From Soonwooa buanensis (GTDB taxonomy: Bacteria; Bacteroidota; Bacteroidia; Flavobacteriales; Weeksellaceae), in NCBI RefSeq assembly GCF_900167905.1, contig NZ_FUYZ01000011.1, positions 1 through 64,000 of the forward strand: a DNA stretch of 64,000 bases. The letters are read 5' to 3'. This document shows, in pieces, positions 24,804 through 33,732 of this stretch. Each line of letters opens with the position of its first letter. The stretch's first letter is position 1. The notes beneath the pieces were generated by a model. That model was not told where the DNA came from. It made no database searches and saw nothing but the letters and a program-made list of their open reading frames with translations. Position numbers and translations under genes: made by a program.

Positions 24804-26132
24804 CTAAACAAACCACATCTCAAACGCGGAACCTTTTTCCAATCGACGATAGATGAGATAGCCGTTATGCGCTTCCATAATGCCTTTGGAAAGCGTTAAG
24901 CCAATTCCAGAGCCGTTTTGACGTGTGGTGAAAAAAGGAAGAAATATTTTAGATTCAATTTGTGGATCGATTCCCGAGCCGTTGTCTTCTACGGAAAGTA
25001 AAATCCGATTGTTGACTTCTGAAATTTGAATGTTTATTTTCTTAGAATCTTGTTTTTGTAAAGCCAATTGGGCGTTGGTTAGAAGATTGACCAAAACGCG
25101 TTCAATCATGCTTTCATCAGCTTGAATAAAATAATCTTGAGCCAAAATTTCCAACTGAATAGTGTTTGTTTTAAATTCTGTTTCGAAAATTTTTGTGGCT
25201 TTTTCGATTGTAGTTTTAAGATTTATTTTCTCTTTTTTAGGTTTTGGAAGTTCTGCAATTTGTCGATAACTATCAATGAAATGGAGCAATTGCTGCGATT
25301 TAGAATTGATAATTTTCAAAGAATCTTTGATTTCTTCCTGATCTTCTTGCGTCAATTCTTCTTGAGCCGTCAAATATTCTAAATTATAAATCAAGCTATT
25401 CACGGGCGTTAGCGTGTTGAGAAGCTCGTGCGAAATCACTTTCATCAAATTATTCCACGCTTGTTTTTCCTTTTTGTCGATAATTCGTTGGATGGATTCT
25501 AAAGAAATGACGCAAAATTCATTGCCGTATGTGGCGATTCTGGACGTACGAATCGAGTAGGATTGCGCCGTACTTTCTTGAATTGATATGTCGATAAACT
25601 CTTGTGAATCCTGAAATTCAGAACTTTCAATCAATTGAAAAAAATCGGGCGATTTATCTTTGTAAAAACTCCATTCGTTGTATTTTGGAACTTTCAAAAT
25701 ATTCGAAAAACTCGGATTGGAATAGAAAACTTTCCAATTTTCTTCTTGCTGATTTTTATTCAAAATCAAAAAACCGATTTCCATTTTATTTAAAATCGAT
25801 TCGTACAGATTTTTGTAGGAATAAAGATCTTTGTGCTCTTCTTTGGCCTGATAGTACAACTTAACCACGTTGGCTTTTAAGTCATTTTTCGCATCCATTT
25901 CTGGGAAAAGAGAAAAATCTTTATTTCTGATAGAACTAATGATTTTTTCAGCGTCATTCATTTTGGTCGAAAACTTCATCCAGCAAGCGATTTGCAAAGC
26001 AACAGCAACCGAAAAAAAGATAACGGAGGTGAAATATTTTTGATGAAAATAAGCATCGAAAGCGACGAAACAAGCCACCAAACTCAGAATGCTAAAAATC
26101 AGCCACAGAAAATTGAAATTTTTAAACATCAT
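24804..26132 (-). CDS. Membrane sensor histidine kinase (NtrY-like)
   Basis: This 442-residue kinase has two N-terminal membrane helices (about 9-27 and 34-52) with a very short external loop. A PAS-like domain follows (about 105-215), then the phospho-acceptor histidine H235 in VISHELLNTLTPVNSL. The ATPase domain has NLLTNAQLALQ, DNGSGID and FFTTRQNGSGIGLTLS. The almost absent periplasmic loop suggests it senses the membrane or cytoplasm. Its start overlaps the stop of the sigma-54 activator by one base (TAATG), so the two form a translationally coupled pair. Confidence 0.92.
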   Translation of the reverse strand: MMFKNFNFLWLIFSILSLVACFVAFDAYFHQKYFTSVIFFSVAVALQIACWMKFSTKMNDAEKIISSIRNKDFSLFPEMDAKNDLKANVVKLYYQAKEEHKDLYSYKNLYESILNKMEIGFLILNKNQQEENWKVFYSNPSFSNILKVPKYNEWSFYKDKSPDFFQLIESSEFQDSQEFIDISIQESTAQSYSIRTSRIATYGNEFCVISLESIQRIIDKKEKQAWNNLMKVISHELLNTLTPVNSLIYNLEYLTAQEELTQEDQEEIKDSLKIINSKSQQLLHFIDSYRQIAELPKPKKEKINLKTTIEKATKIFETEFKTNTIQLEILAQDYFIQADESMIERVLVNLLTNAQLALQKQDSKKINIQISEVNNRILLSVEDNGSGIDPQIESKIFLPFFTTRQNGSGIGLTLSKGIMEAHNGYLIYRRLEKGSAFEMWFV

Positions 26133-27469
26133 TATAAGCCAAATTTTTCCATTCGACGGTACAAAGCAGCGCGAGAAAGTCCCAAAGCATCAGCTGCTGC
26201 CGAAATATTTCCTTGGTATTTTTTGAGCGCGTTTTTGATGAGTTTTTCTTCCATTTCTTCCAAATTTAAAGACGATACGGTTTCGTTTTCTGGTTTTGAA
26301 GAATCAAATTTAAGTTGAATTTTCGAAGAATCCGACAAAATTATTTCACGTTCAATGCTGTGTTCCAATTCGCGAATATTTCCTGGAAATCCGTAATTGA
26401 CCAGCTCTTCCATGTTTTCGATTTCAAGATTTTCTTTGTTATATTTCTTTTCAAATTTAGTCAAGAAAAACTCGGTCAAAGCTGGAATATCTTCTTTTCG
26501 ATCACGAAGTGGCGGTAAATTAACTTCCACGGTATTAATTCGGAAATACAAATCTTCTCTAAACTTCCCTTCAGCAACGAGTTTTCTTAATTCGGCATTG
26601 GTTGCAAACAAGAATCGAACATTTGGGAAACGTTCTTTGGTTTCGCCAATTCTCGATAATTTTTTGGTTTGAATTAAAGTCAACAATTTTTGTTGCAGTG
26701 GCAAAGACAAATTTCCGATTTCGTCCAAGAAAACCGTTCCACCATCGGCGTTTTCAATCTTCCCAGCTTTATCAGTTTTTGCATCAGTAAAAGCACCTTT
26801 AGCGTAACCAAATAATTCGGCTTCGAACAAATTCTCAGAAATCGAACCCAAATCAATGTGTACAAAAGGTTCGTTTTTCCTTTGCGAATGCTGATGAATA
26901 TAATCTGCCATCACATATTTTCCAGTTCCATTTTCTCCCAAAAGTAGAACGTTAGCGTCTGTTTTAGCAACTTTTAGCAACGTATTCATCACCAAAATCA
27001 TAGTTGGCGATTGACTTTCTAGACGATAATTCTGCGTACTTTCTTGCAGGTTTTCCCATTGCGATAACTTCTTATTTTTTCGCGAAATATCAACTGCAAG
27101 ATTCACCGAAGCGTAGAGTTTTTCGTTGTTCCAAGGTTTTAAAATAAAATCGGTAGCGCCTTTCTTTAAAGCTTCCACAGCCAATTCTACTTCGCCATAA
27201 GCCGTCATCAAAATCACGGGAATATTGGGATTGACTTCTTTAATTTCGGAAAGCCAATACAAGCCTTCTTTGCCATCTTCGAAACCACGACGGAAATTCA
27301 TATCGAGCAAAATGGCGTCGATTTCGTTTTCATTTAATGTTGATAAAATCTTTTGCGGAGCACTAATTCCAATCACATTGGTGAAGAATTTTTTAAGCCA
27401 CACACGAGCCGAAAACAAAATATCTTCGTCATCATCAACAATCAAAATTCCGGCTTCTTTTTTTCTCAT
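26132..27469 (-). CDS. NtrC-type sigma-54-dependent response regulator
   Basis: This 445-residue protein has a receiver (phospho-acceptor D56 in ILLDMNF), an AAA+ domain with Walker A GENGTGK (178-184), the sigma-54 contact loop GAFTDA (225-230, one residue off the GAFTGA consensus, a variant I have seen often in Bacteroidota) and Walker B near 246-250. The C-terminal Fis-type helix-turn-helix ends the protein (NISAAADALGLSRAALYRRMEKF). It is partnered with the adjacent kinase and divergent from the efflux operon at 27637. Paired dyads and a possible -24/-12 promoter in between suggest it activates that operon. Confidence 0.94.
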   Translation of the reverse strand: MRKKEAGILIVDDDEDILFSARVWLKKFFTNVIGISAPQKILSTLNENEIDAILLDMNFRRGFEDGKEGLYWLSEIKEVNPNIPVILMTAYGEVELAVEALKKGATDFILKPWNNEKLYASVNLAVDISRKNKKLSQWENLQESTQNYRLESQSPTMILVMNTLLKVAKTDANVLLLGENGTGKYVMADYIHQHSQRKNEPFVHIDLGSISENLFEAELFGYAKGAFTDAKTDKAGKIENADGGTVFLDEIGNLSLPLQQKLLTLIQTKKLSRIGETKERFPNVRFLFATNAELRKLVAEGKFREDLYFRINTVEVNLPPLRDRKEDIPALTEFFLTKFEKKYNKENLEIENMEELVNYGFPGNIRELEHSIEREIILSDSSKIQLKFDSSKPENETVSSLNLEEMEEKLIKNALKKYQGNISAAADALGLSRAALYRRMEKFGL

Positions 27470-27491
27470 AGCTTCTTTCTACGTTTTTTAA

Positions 27492-27528
27492 TGTTCGTTT
27501 TCGGACAACAAGTGTTCAATTTCGAACA
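27492..27528. promoter_or_regulatory. Paired dyads, likely activator binding sites
   Basis: TGTTCG-TTTT-CGGACA (27492-27507) and TGTTC-AATTTC-GAACA (27513-27528) are two 16-bp dyads with the same TGTTC half-site. Their centres are 21 bp apart, two turns of the helix, so both face the same side. They lie between the activator gene and its likely target, about 70-100 bp before the possible sigma-54 promoter. This is the usual arrangement of an NtrC-type enhancer. Confidence 0.65.
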
Positions 27529-27593
27529 GTTTTAAAAGTACATATTTTCAATTGGATTCTCATTATCAGTATTTTACAGGTTTATAAACTTCG

Positions 27594-27609
27594 TGGCATT
27601 ATCTTCGTG
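27594..27609 (+). promoter_or_regulatory. Possible sigma-54 (-24/-12) promoter
   Basis: TGGCATTATCTTCGTG matches the -24 half (TGGCA) well, but the -12 half (TTGC) only partly. The predicted start of transcription is near 27619, 18 bp before the adaptor ATG. The adjacent sigma-54 activator supports the call. Confidence 0.45.
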
Positions 27610-27636
27610 TAATAAACTGTGAATCAATCTGATATC

Positions 27637-28881
27637 ATGGATACGAAAGTAGAAAAAAAACAATCAAAAATCAAAATTATACTTATTGCACTTTTGGCGG
27701 TAATCGGAGTTGGGGCTTTTGCGACGTACTTTTTGCAGCAAAAGAAAACCTATAATGTAAAAACGGAAGACCTTCAATTTGGGGATGTAACGGAAGGGAA
27801 ATTCGAAGATATGCTCATGATTACCGCACAAACGCAATCTCTAAACTCATCTTTGGTGAATGTTTTGGAAGGCGGAATGGTGAAAGAAATTTACACAGAA
27901 GATGGACAAATGGTGACGAAAGGACAACCTTTGGCGCGCGTGTATAACCCGAATACGGAATTCAATTATCTGAATCAGGAAACGGGAATTATGCAGCAAA
28001 TTAGCCATATGCGAAGTTCACTTTTAGAATTGAAAAATCAAGAATTCAATCAAAACAAAGAATTATTGCAAAGTCAGAACGATTACAATACAGCGCAACA
28101 AGCTTTTAATCTTCAAAAACGTTTGTATGACGCTGAAATTGGGAAAAAATCGGAGTTTGAATTGGCTCAACAAAATTTGAATTATCAAACCAAACGCAAG
28201 CAAATTACTGAACAAGGCATTGTGAATGAAAATCGCTCTCGAAATCAGCAAATTTCGGCGATTAATACATCAATCAATCAAATGGAAAAAAGCTTGTTGG
28301 TTTTGAAATCCAACAAAAATAATTTCCTCATTATGGCGCCTGTTTCTGGGAGATTGTCGTCTTTCATTTTATCTTTGGGACAGAATCTAACGTCGGGTGA
28401 AAGCATCGGAAATATAGATTTGATGGACGGCTATAAACTCATTGCAAAAGTGGATGAATATTACATCAACAAATTGCAAATCGGAATTAAAGGAACTTTG
28501 GATAACAACGGAAAAAACTACAATGTAATCGTCACAAAAGTCCTTCCAGAAGTGAAAGACGGACAGTTTTCTGTTGAGTTGAATTTCTCGGACAATGAAA
28601 AACCTGAGAATTTAAAAATTGGGATGACGTTCGGTGTGAAATTGAAATTGTCGGCAGACACGCAAAGTGTGATGATTCCGAAAGGAAGTTTCTACAAAGA
28701 CACCAACGGAAAATGGATTTTTGTGGTTAATGGAAATAAAGGAGAGAAGCGAAACATTAGTCTAGGACGTGAAAATCCGATGTATTACGAAGTGACTTCG
28801 GGCTTGAAAAAAGGAGAGAAAGTGATTGTATCCGATTACAGCGATTACAAAAAATATGAAATTTTAGACCTGAAAAACTAA
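27637..28881 (+). CDS. HlyD/MacA-type periplasmic adaptor of an efflux system
   Basis: This 414-residue protein uses the ATG at 27637. An upstream in-frame GTG at 27619 falls near the predicted transcription start. One N-terminal membrane helix (about 13-33) anchors it. A lipoyl-like half (ALARVYNPNTEF region), a long coiled-coil hairpin (residues about 110-220, rich in Q, N and E) and a beta-barrel domain follow. It should bridge the inner-membrane permeases and the outer-membrane channel. It is the first gene of the operon, and its stop directly abuts the next ATG (TAAATG). Confidence 0.9.
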   Translation: MDTKVEKKQSKIKIILIALLAVIGVGAFATYFLQQKKTYNVKTEDLQFGDVTEGKFEDMLMITAQTQSLNSSLVNVLEGGMVKEIYTEDGQMVTKGQPLARVYNPNTEFNYLNQETGIMQQISHMRSSLLELKNQEFNQNKELLQSQNDYNTAQQAFNLQKRLYDAEIGKKSEFELAQQNLNYQTKRKQITEQGIVNENRSRNQQISAINTSINQMEKSLLVLKSNKNNFLIMAPVSGRLSSFILSLGQNLTSGESIGNIDLMDGYKLIAKVDEYYINKLQIGIKGTLDNNGKNYNVIVTKVLPEVKDGQFSVELNFSDNEKPENLKIGMTFGVKLKLSADTQSVMIPKGSFYKDTNGKWIFVVNGNKGEKRNISLGRENPMYYEVTSGLKKGEKVIVSDYSDYKKYEILDLKN

Positions 28882-30294
28882 ATGAAAATTACAAAACTAT
28901 ATGCCGCTTTTAGCTTGATCGCTCTTGGAAATTTGGGGCAAGCGCAAAGCAAAATTGAACCTTATGTGGATGAACGAGTGGAGTTGTTGAGTTCGATTTT
29001 TAGGCTGATAGAAGCCGATGAATACAGCGATAAGAACAATGCGTTGTATGCGGAAGATATCGAAAAGCACTTTGGATCTTTTAAGAATTCGGAATTTCTA
29101 ACGAAGCTTAAAAAAGAACGTAATGAAGATGGTTTGGGTTATGATGCAGTAATGTCGATGGCGGTGAATTTAAATATCAAAAAAGGAACTTTAAGTTTAC
29201 GAGATCCAAAACGTAAAAGTCTAGACAAACGTTGGAAAACAGAGAAGTTACCTTCGTTTTTAAAAGATTTGAACCAATTTTATAAGGCGTCGAAGTTTAA
29301 TCAGTTTTATAAAGATCATCAAGCGGATTATCTACAAGCTGGGAAAGCTTTTAGTGATTCGGTTTTGGTAAAATTAAATCAAGAATGGTATCCGAAATTT
29401 TACGGAAAACAGCCTAATGAAGACTTTAAAGTGGTGATTGGTTACGGAAATGGCGGCGGAAATTATGGTCCACGAGTGAGCCAAGATAACGAAAAAGATC
29501 AAGTCTATGCGATTGTAAGCGGTGGGAATTTTGATGGAAGAACTTTGATTTATACAAGCAGTTACGCACCAACTTTGATTCATGAATTCAACCATTCTTT
29601 TGTTAATTATTTGCTGGAAAATCTAGAATATCAGAAGAAATTGGAGAAGCCTGCTAATCAAATTTTGGAAGCGGTTCGACAGCCAATGAAAGACCAAGCT
29701 TATGGAGACTGGAAAACGCTTATTAACGAATCGATTGTTCGTGCTGCGGTGATTGTTTACATGAAGGAAAATCATTTTTCGGAAAAGGAAATTAAAGCCG
29801 AAATGAAAGAACAGTTCAAACGTAGATTTGTTTGGACTCCTGAATTGGTCGAACTTCTAGAGCAATATCAAGCTAACAGAAAGGAATATCCAAGTTTGGA
29901 ATCTTTTTATCCAAACATCGTCGCGTTTTTTCAATTGGTTGCGATGAATGTCAACAAAATGGTTAGCAATTATGAAGTAAAACTTCCAAAAGTGAATTCT
30001 GTTTTGCCCAATATTAATGGTAAAAATGATGTTGACCCAAATTTAAAAGAAATGATTATTTATTTCGACAAAACCTTAATCGGAAATCAAATGTCCATTA
30101 ATATCGGAAGTTTAGGACGAGAAGGCGTTCCGATAAAAAATAGACCAGTTTATATCGACAATAATAATGCTTTAAAAATTGAATTAGGAATGAAACCTAA
30201 CACCGAATATGAATTTATCCTTGTTGGTAAAAAGTTCGAATCTTTTGACGGTTATCCGTTGCAAGATTATGTGGTAAGGTTTAAAACAAAGTAA
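28882..30294 (+). CDS. Secreted zincin-like protein (DUF4932-like)
   Basis: This 470-residue protein has a signal peptide (about 1-21, ending AQA). Residues 234-238 are HEFNH within TLIHEFNHSFVNYL, an HExxH zinc-binding motif. A glutamate at 283 (INESIVRA) is a candidate third ligand. A C-terminal beta domain (about 380-470) resembles an Ig-like SbsA fold (MIIYFDKTLI, then FESFDGYPLQDYVVRF). The region 225-340 resembles DUF4932. It is likely a periplasmic or surface metallopeptidase, but activity is not established. Its place between adaptor and ATPase genes, with no gap after the adaptor, ties it to the exporter. Confidence 0.75.
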   Translation: MKITKLYAAFSLIALGNLGQAQSKIEPYVDERVELLSSIFRLIEADEYSDKNNALYAEDIEKHFGSFKNSEFLTKLKKERNEDGLGYDAVMSMAVNLNIKKGTLSLRDPKRKSLDKRWKTEKLPSFLKDLNQFYKASKFNQFYKDHQADYLQAGKAFSDSVLVKLNQEWYPKFYGKQPNEDFKVVIGYGNGGGNYGPRVSQDNEKDQVYAIVSGGNFDGRTLIYTSSYAPTLIHEFNHSFVNYLLENLEYQKKLEKPANQILEAVRQPMKDQAYGDWKTLINESIVRAAVIVYMKENHFSEKEIKAEMKEQFKRRFVWTPELVELLEQYQANRKEYPSLESFYPNIVAFFQLVAMNVNKMVSNYEVKLPKVNSVLPNINGKNDVDPNLKEMIIYFDKTLIGNQMSINIGSLGREGVPIKNRPVYIDNNNALKIELGMKPNTEYEFILVGKKFESFDGYPLQDYVVRFKTK

Positions 30295-30352
30295 TTATGA
30301 ATTATGAATTATGAATTATCAATTATCAATTATCAATTATCAATTATCAATT
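30294..30352. repeat. Heptanucleotide repeat (TTATGAA then TTATCAA)
   Basis: About eight 7-bp units follow the zincin stop codon: three of TTATGAA, then five of TTATCAA. The unit is the same as at the start of the window. Confidence 0.9.
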
Positions 30353-30418
30353 GTTTTTCATTAAACCTTAAACTTCAAACTTGAAACAAAAAATATAATA
30401 CAACAAAAAAATAAAAAT

Positions 30419-31138
30419 ATGATCACAACAACTCAATTATCGAAAATATACAAGACGGAGGAAGTGCAGACTACGGCGCTTAACAAAGTCGATTTGAAAA
30501 TCGTAGAAGGCGAATTTGTCGCTATTATGGGGCCTTCAGGTTGCGGAAAATCAACATTGTTGAATATTCTTGGACTTTTGGACGATGCGTCACAAGGTTC
30601 GTACAAGTTTTTAGACCACGAAATTGTTGGAACCAACGAGCGTGGTAGAGCACAACTTCGTAAGAAAAACATTGGATTTATCTTCCAAAACTTCAACTTG
30701 ATTGATGAATTAACGGTATACGAAAACATCGAACTTCCTTTAATTTATAATGGTGTTTCTTCTGCGGATCGTAAGAAAAGAGTAGAAGAAATTATGGAGA
30801 AAATTAACATCATTCATCGTGCAAAGCATTATCCACAACAACTTTCGGGTGGTCAACAACAAAGAGCAGCCGTTGCGCGAGCTTTGGTAACGAAACCAAA
30901 ATTAATTCTTGCCGATGAACCGACAGGAAACTTGGATTCATCCAACGGTAACGAAGTGATGAACCTTTTGGCAGAGCTTCACAGAGAGGGATCAACCATT
31001 GTGATGGTAACACACTCGTCGTATGATGCAGGATTTGCTTCAAGAATTGTGAACATGAAAGATGGCGAAATTTTCAGCGAAGAACACGCAACGCAACGAA
31101 AAGATGTTTTTGAAAAATCAGCGGTAGTAGAAGGCTAG
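30419..31138 (+). CDS. MacB/LolD-type ABC transporter ATPase
   Basis: This 239-residue ATPase powers type VII (MacB/FtsX-like) ABC systems. Walker A GPSGCGKST is at 38-46, the signature is LSGGQQQR, Walker B is LILADEPTG, and the switch histidine is in VTHSSYD. It is the only ATPase in the operon and should serve one or more of the three downstream permeases. The gap to the first permease (74 bp) holds the intergenic repeat described at 31139. Confidence 0.95.
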   Translation: MITTTQLSKIYKTEEVQTTALNKVDLKIVEGEFVAIMGPSGCGKSTLLNILGLLDDASQGSYKFLDHEIVGTNERGRAQLRKKNIGFIFQNFNLIDELTVYENIELPLIYNGVSSADRKKRVEEIMEKINIIHRAKHYPQQLSGGQQQRAAVARALVTKPKLILADEPTGNLDSSNGNEVMNLLAELHREGSTIVMVTHSSYDAGFASRIVNMKDGEIFSEEHATQRKDVFEKSAVVEG

Positions 31139-31212
31139 GACGGAGAATCAAGAATCAAGAATCAAGAAAAGTCTAATATCTAGAATCTCGGTTCTAATAT
31201 CTAAAAAAAGTT
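31139..31212. repeat. Operon intergenic repeat, copy 1
   Basis: The spacer before the first permease has GAATCAA heptamers, then CTAGAATCTCGGTTCTAATATC and a conserved lead to the ATG. It is a variant of the spacers before the next two permeases. No terminator is evident. Confidence 0.8.
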
Positions 31213-33642
31213 ATGTTTAAAAATTGGCTTAAAATAGCATTCATCAATTATAGAAAGAATTGGCTTTCGACCTGCATTAATCTTTTGGGTTTGTCCTTGG
31301 GATTAACGGCTTTCTTGTTGGTTTTTCTGAATTGGCAAGACGAAAAATCTTATGAAAAGTGGATTCCAGAAGGTGATAATGTTTTTTATATTGAAAGGAT
31401 TTTAGGTCCAAAAAACTATAATTCGGTTAGCAGTTATCCGTTTTTAGATACGTCTAAAAAGTTGTTTCCTGAAATTCAGAATTTTTCGGTGATCAATTAT
31501 TGGGACTCTAGTAAATCGAGATTGTTGGCGGATGGACGTTCTAGTTATGCTACGTATGCGGATGTTTCGGAAGACTTTTTTAAAGTTTTACCTTTTCCGT
31601 TAGTTGCAGGGAGTTATGATAATCTTTTTGTGGATGAAAGCTCTATTGCGTTGTCCGAAGATGTTGCAAAACAATTATTTGGAGAAGATTATAAACAAAG
31701 TATTGGAAAAACAATTACCAAGGATGATACGGGTAAAAAAGTAGTGGTACAAGCGATTTATAAATTGCCTTCTGAGTCGGAAAATACGATTTTCAGACCA
31801 GGTTATGCGATGCGTCATGAAGGTATTAAATATGATAAAAATACTTGGAGTAATCACGGTTTTTTCGGATTTTATCGATTGAAACCAAACACCAATATAG
31901 CAGAATTAGAAAATAAATTATCGGCATTACAAAATAAAGAACTGAATATTGCGCTGAAAAAAGAAGGTTGGCCATTGTTGCAGCGACCAATTCAGATTCG
32001 GTTGGTGAATGTAAAAGAAATGCGCTTGGAGTCAAAAACTGGTGGTTTGCAAGGTGTTGACAAAAAAGCAATTGTTATTTTATTATCCTTGGCTGGACTG
32101 ATTTTGTTGCTTTCAGGAATTAATTTCATCAATTTAAATACAGCTCAAGCCTCGCAAAGAGCGAAAGAAGTTGGCGTTAGAAAATCATTAGGCGGTTCAA
32201 AAAAATCCTTGGTTTTCCAATTCCTTGTCGAGACTTTTATATTGTACTTTTTAGCGTTCATCATTTCCATCGTTTTGTTGGAATATTTGCTGCCATTCTA
32301 CGGAAAGTTTTTGGGTAAAACCATCAAAATAGGAAGTCCAATTTTGTATTTATATACGTTTCTAATTGTCGTTGTATTCGCATTTATTTCAGGGATTATT
32401 CCGTCGGTTTATTTGTCCAATTTTAAACCAATAGAAACTTTAAAAGGGAATTTCTCAAGAAGCAAACACGGTATTTGGCTACGGAATTCAGTACTCACAA
32501 TACAAATTATCATTTCCTCATTTTTCATTATTTCGTCATTGGTCATCAACAAACAGGTGAATCACATGATGGAAAAAGATTTAGGATTTAATGGTGAACA
32601 AGTGTATCAGTTGGATTTTATGAAAGATTCTTGGGCGAATGATTTTAACTATCGAAAATACAATTTATATAAAGAAAAAATCAAACATTTTCCTGGAGTA
32701 ATAGATGTTACGGGTTCTTTTCAAACTATTGGTAATGGCGTGCAAGGATCAACTGCTATTAAATACAAACGAGATTCAACGAAATATGTGGATGCTGGTG
32801 TTGGCGCGATTGATTTAAACTTTATAAAATTCTACAAGATAAAATTTGCGGCGGGACGAGATTTTAATCCAAAATTAACCAGTGATACGACTCGCGGAAT
32901 TATCGTCAACGAAGCCTTTGTGAAAGACATTGGTTGGACCAATCAAGAAGCGGTTGGAAAGCAAATGAGCAGCGGAACCGATGCTAAAGCGAAAGACTTG
33001 GAAATTATCGGTGTGGTGAAAGATTTCAATTTTGGAGATGTGCAGCGAGAAGTAAGTCCGGTGATGTTTTTCAATTACGATCGATTTTGGACAAAAAATG
33101 CATTGATGAATCTTCAGATAAAATTGACACCGGAAAATATGGACGAAAATTTAGCGAGAATCAAAAAATATTGGGAAACCGAAGTTGAAGCTGGCTATCC
33201 ATTACAAGGCGAATTTATTAATAAAACTTTTGCAAAAACTTTTGATAAATATAAAAAGCAGCAAACCTTATTTTCAGTTTTAAATATCATGGTTTTAACG
33301 GTTGCTTTATTGGGATTATTCGCGTTGTCATCCTTAATGATTGAGCAGAAATTAAAAACCGTCGTCATCCGAAAAACCCTTGGTGCAAGCGATTCGCAGT
33401 TGATAATGGTCTTAACGAAACAGTTTTTAGTCATCACCTTGGTGGCGGTTTTAATAAGCGTTCCGATTTCGTATTTCTTTATGAACGAATGGCTAAAAGA
33501 CTTCGCTTTCCGAATCGATATGCCTTGGTTTCCGTACATCGCGAGTTTGATTTTATTACTGATTTTGACCTTCGTTGTGGTCAGCATCAAAGCCTATCAA
33601 GCAACCAAAGTAAACCTTGTTAAATACCTGAAATACGAGTAA
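31213..33642 (+). CDS. MacB/FtsX-type ABC permease, copy 1
   Basis: This 809-residue permease has the MacB-type plan twice over: helix 1 near 20-43, a large periplasmic domain (about 50-280), three helices (about 285-420), a second periplasmic domain (about 450-685) and three C-terminal helices. The FtsX-like cores carry the hallmark motifs QRAKEVGVRKSLGGSK and VVIRKTLGASDSQL. It is duplicated in tandem twice more. Its first 20 codons and its last 100 residues are nearly identical to copy 2, while the periplasmic domains differ. It should transfer substrate to the adaptor in a mechanotransmission cycle. Confidence 0.92.
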   Translation: MFKNWLKIAFINYRKNWLSTCINLLGLSLGLTAFLLVFLNWQDEKSYEKWIPEGDNVFYIERILGPKNYNSVSSYPFLDTSKKLFPEIQNFSVINYWDSSKSRLLADGRSSYATYADVSEDFFKVLPFPLVAGSYDNLFVDESSIALSEDVAKQLFGEDYKQSIGKTITKDDTGKKVVVQAIYKLPSESENTIFRPGYAMRHEGIKYDKNTWSNHGFFGFYRLKPNTNIAELENKLSALQNKELNIALKKEGWPLLQRPIQIRLVNVKEMRLESKTGGLQGVDKKAIVILLSLAGLILLLSGINFINLNTAQASQRAKEVGVRKSLGGSKKSLVFQFLVETFILYFLAFIISIVLLEYLLPFYGKFLGKTIKIGSPILYLYTFLIVVVFAFISGIIPSVYLSNFKPIETLKGNFSRSKHGIWLRNSVLTIQIIISSFFIISSLVINKQVNHMMEKDLGFNGEQVYQLDFMKDSWANDFNYRKYNLYKEKIKHFPGVIDVTGSFQTIGNGVQGSTAIKYKRDSTKYVDAGVGAIDLNFIKFYKIKFAAGRDFNPKLTSDTTRGIIVNEAFVKDIGWTNQEAVGKQMSSGTDAKAKDLEIIGVVKDFNFGDVQREVSPVMFFNYDRFWTKNALMNLQIKLTPENMDENLARIKKYWETEVEAGYPLQGEFINKTFAKTFDKYKKQQTLFSVLNIMVLTVALLGLFALSSLMIEQKLKTVVIRKTLGASDSQLIMVLTKQFLVITLVAVLISVPISYFFMNEWLKDFAFRIDMPWFPYIASLILLLILTFVVVSIKAYQATKVNLVKYLKYE

Positions 33643-33732
33643 TAAAGATTCTAGAACCAAGAATCAAGAATCATGAAAAGTTAAAAATCTAGAATCTAGT
33701 ATCTCGGTTCTAGTATCTAAAAAAGAAAAGTT
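33643..33732. repeat. Operon intergenic repeat, copy 2
   Basis: This spacer shares long identical tracts with the spacer at 36148: AAAGATTCTAGA at its start, GAATCAAGAATCA heptamers, CTCGGTTCTAGTATCTAA and the run up to the next ATG. Duplication of the permease genes evidently included this spacer. Confidence 0.85.
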
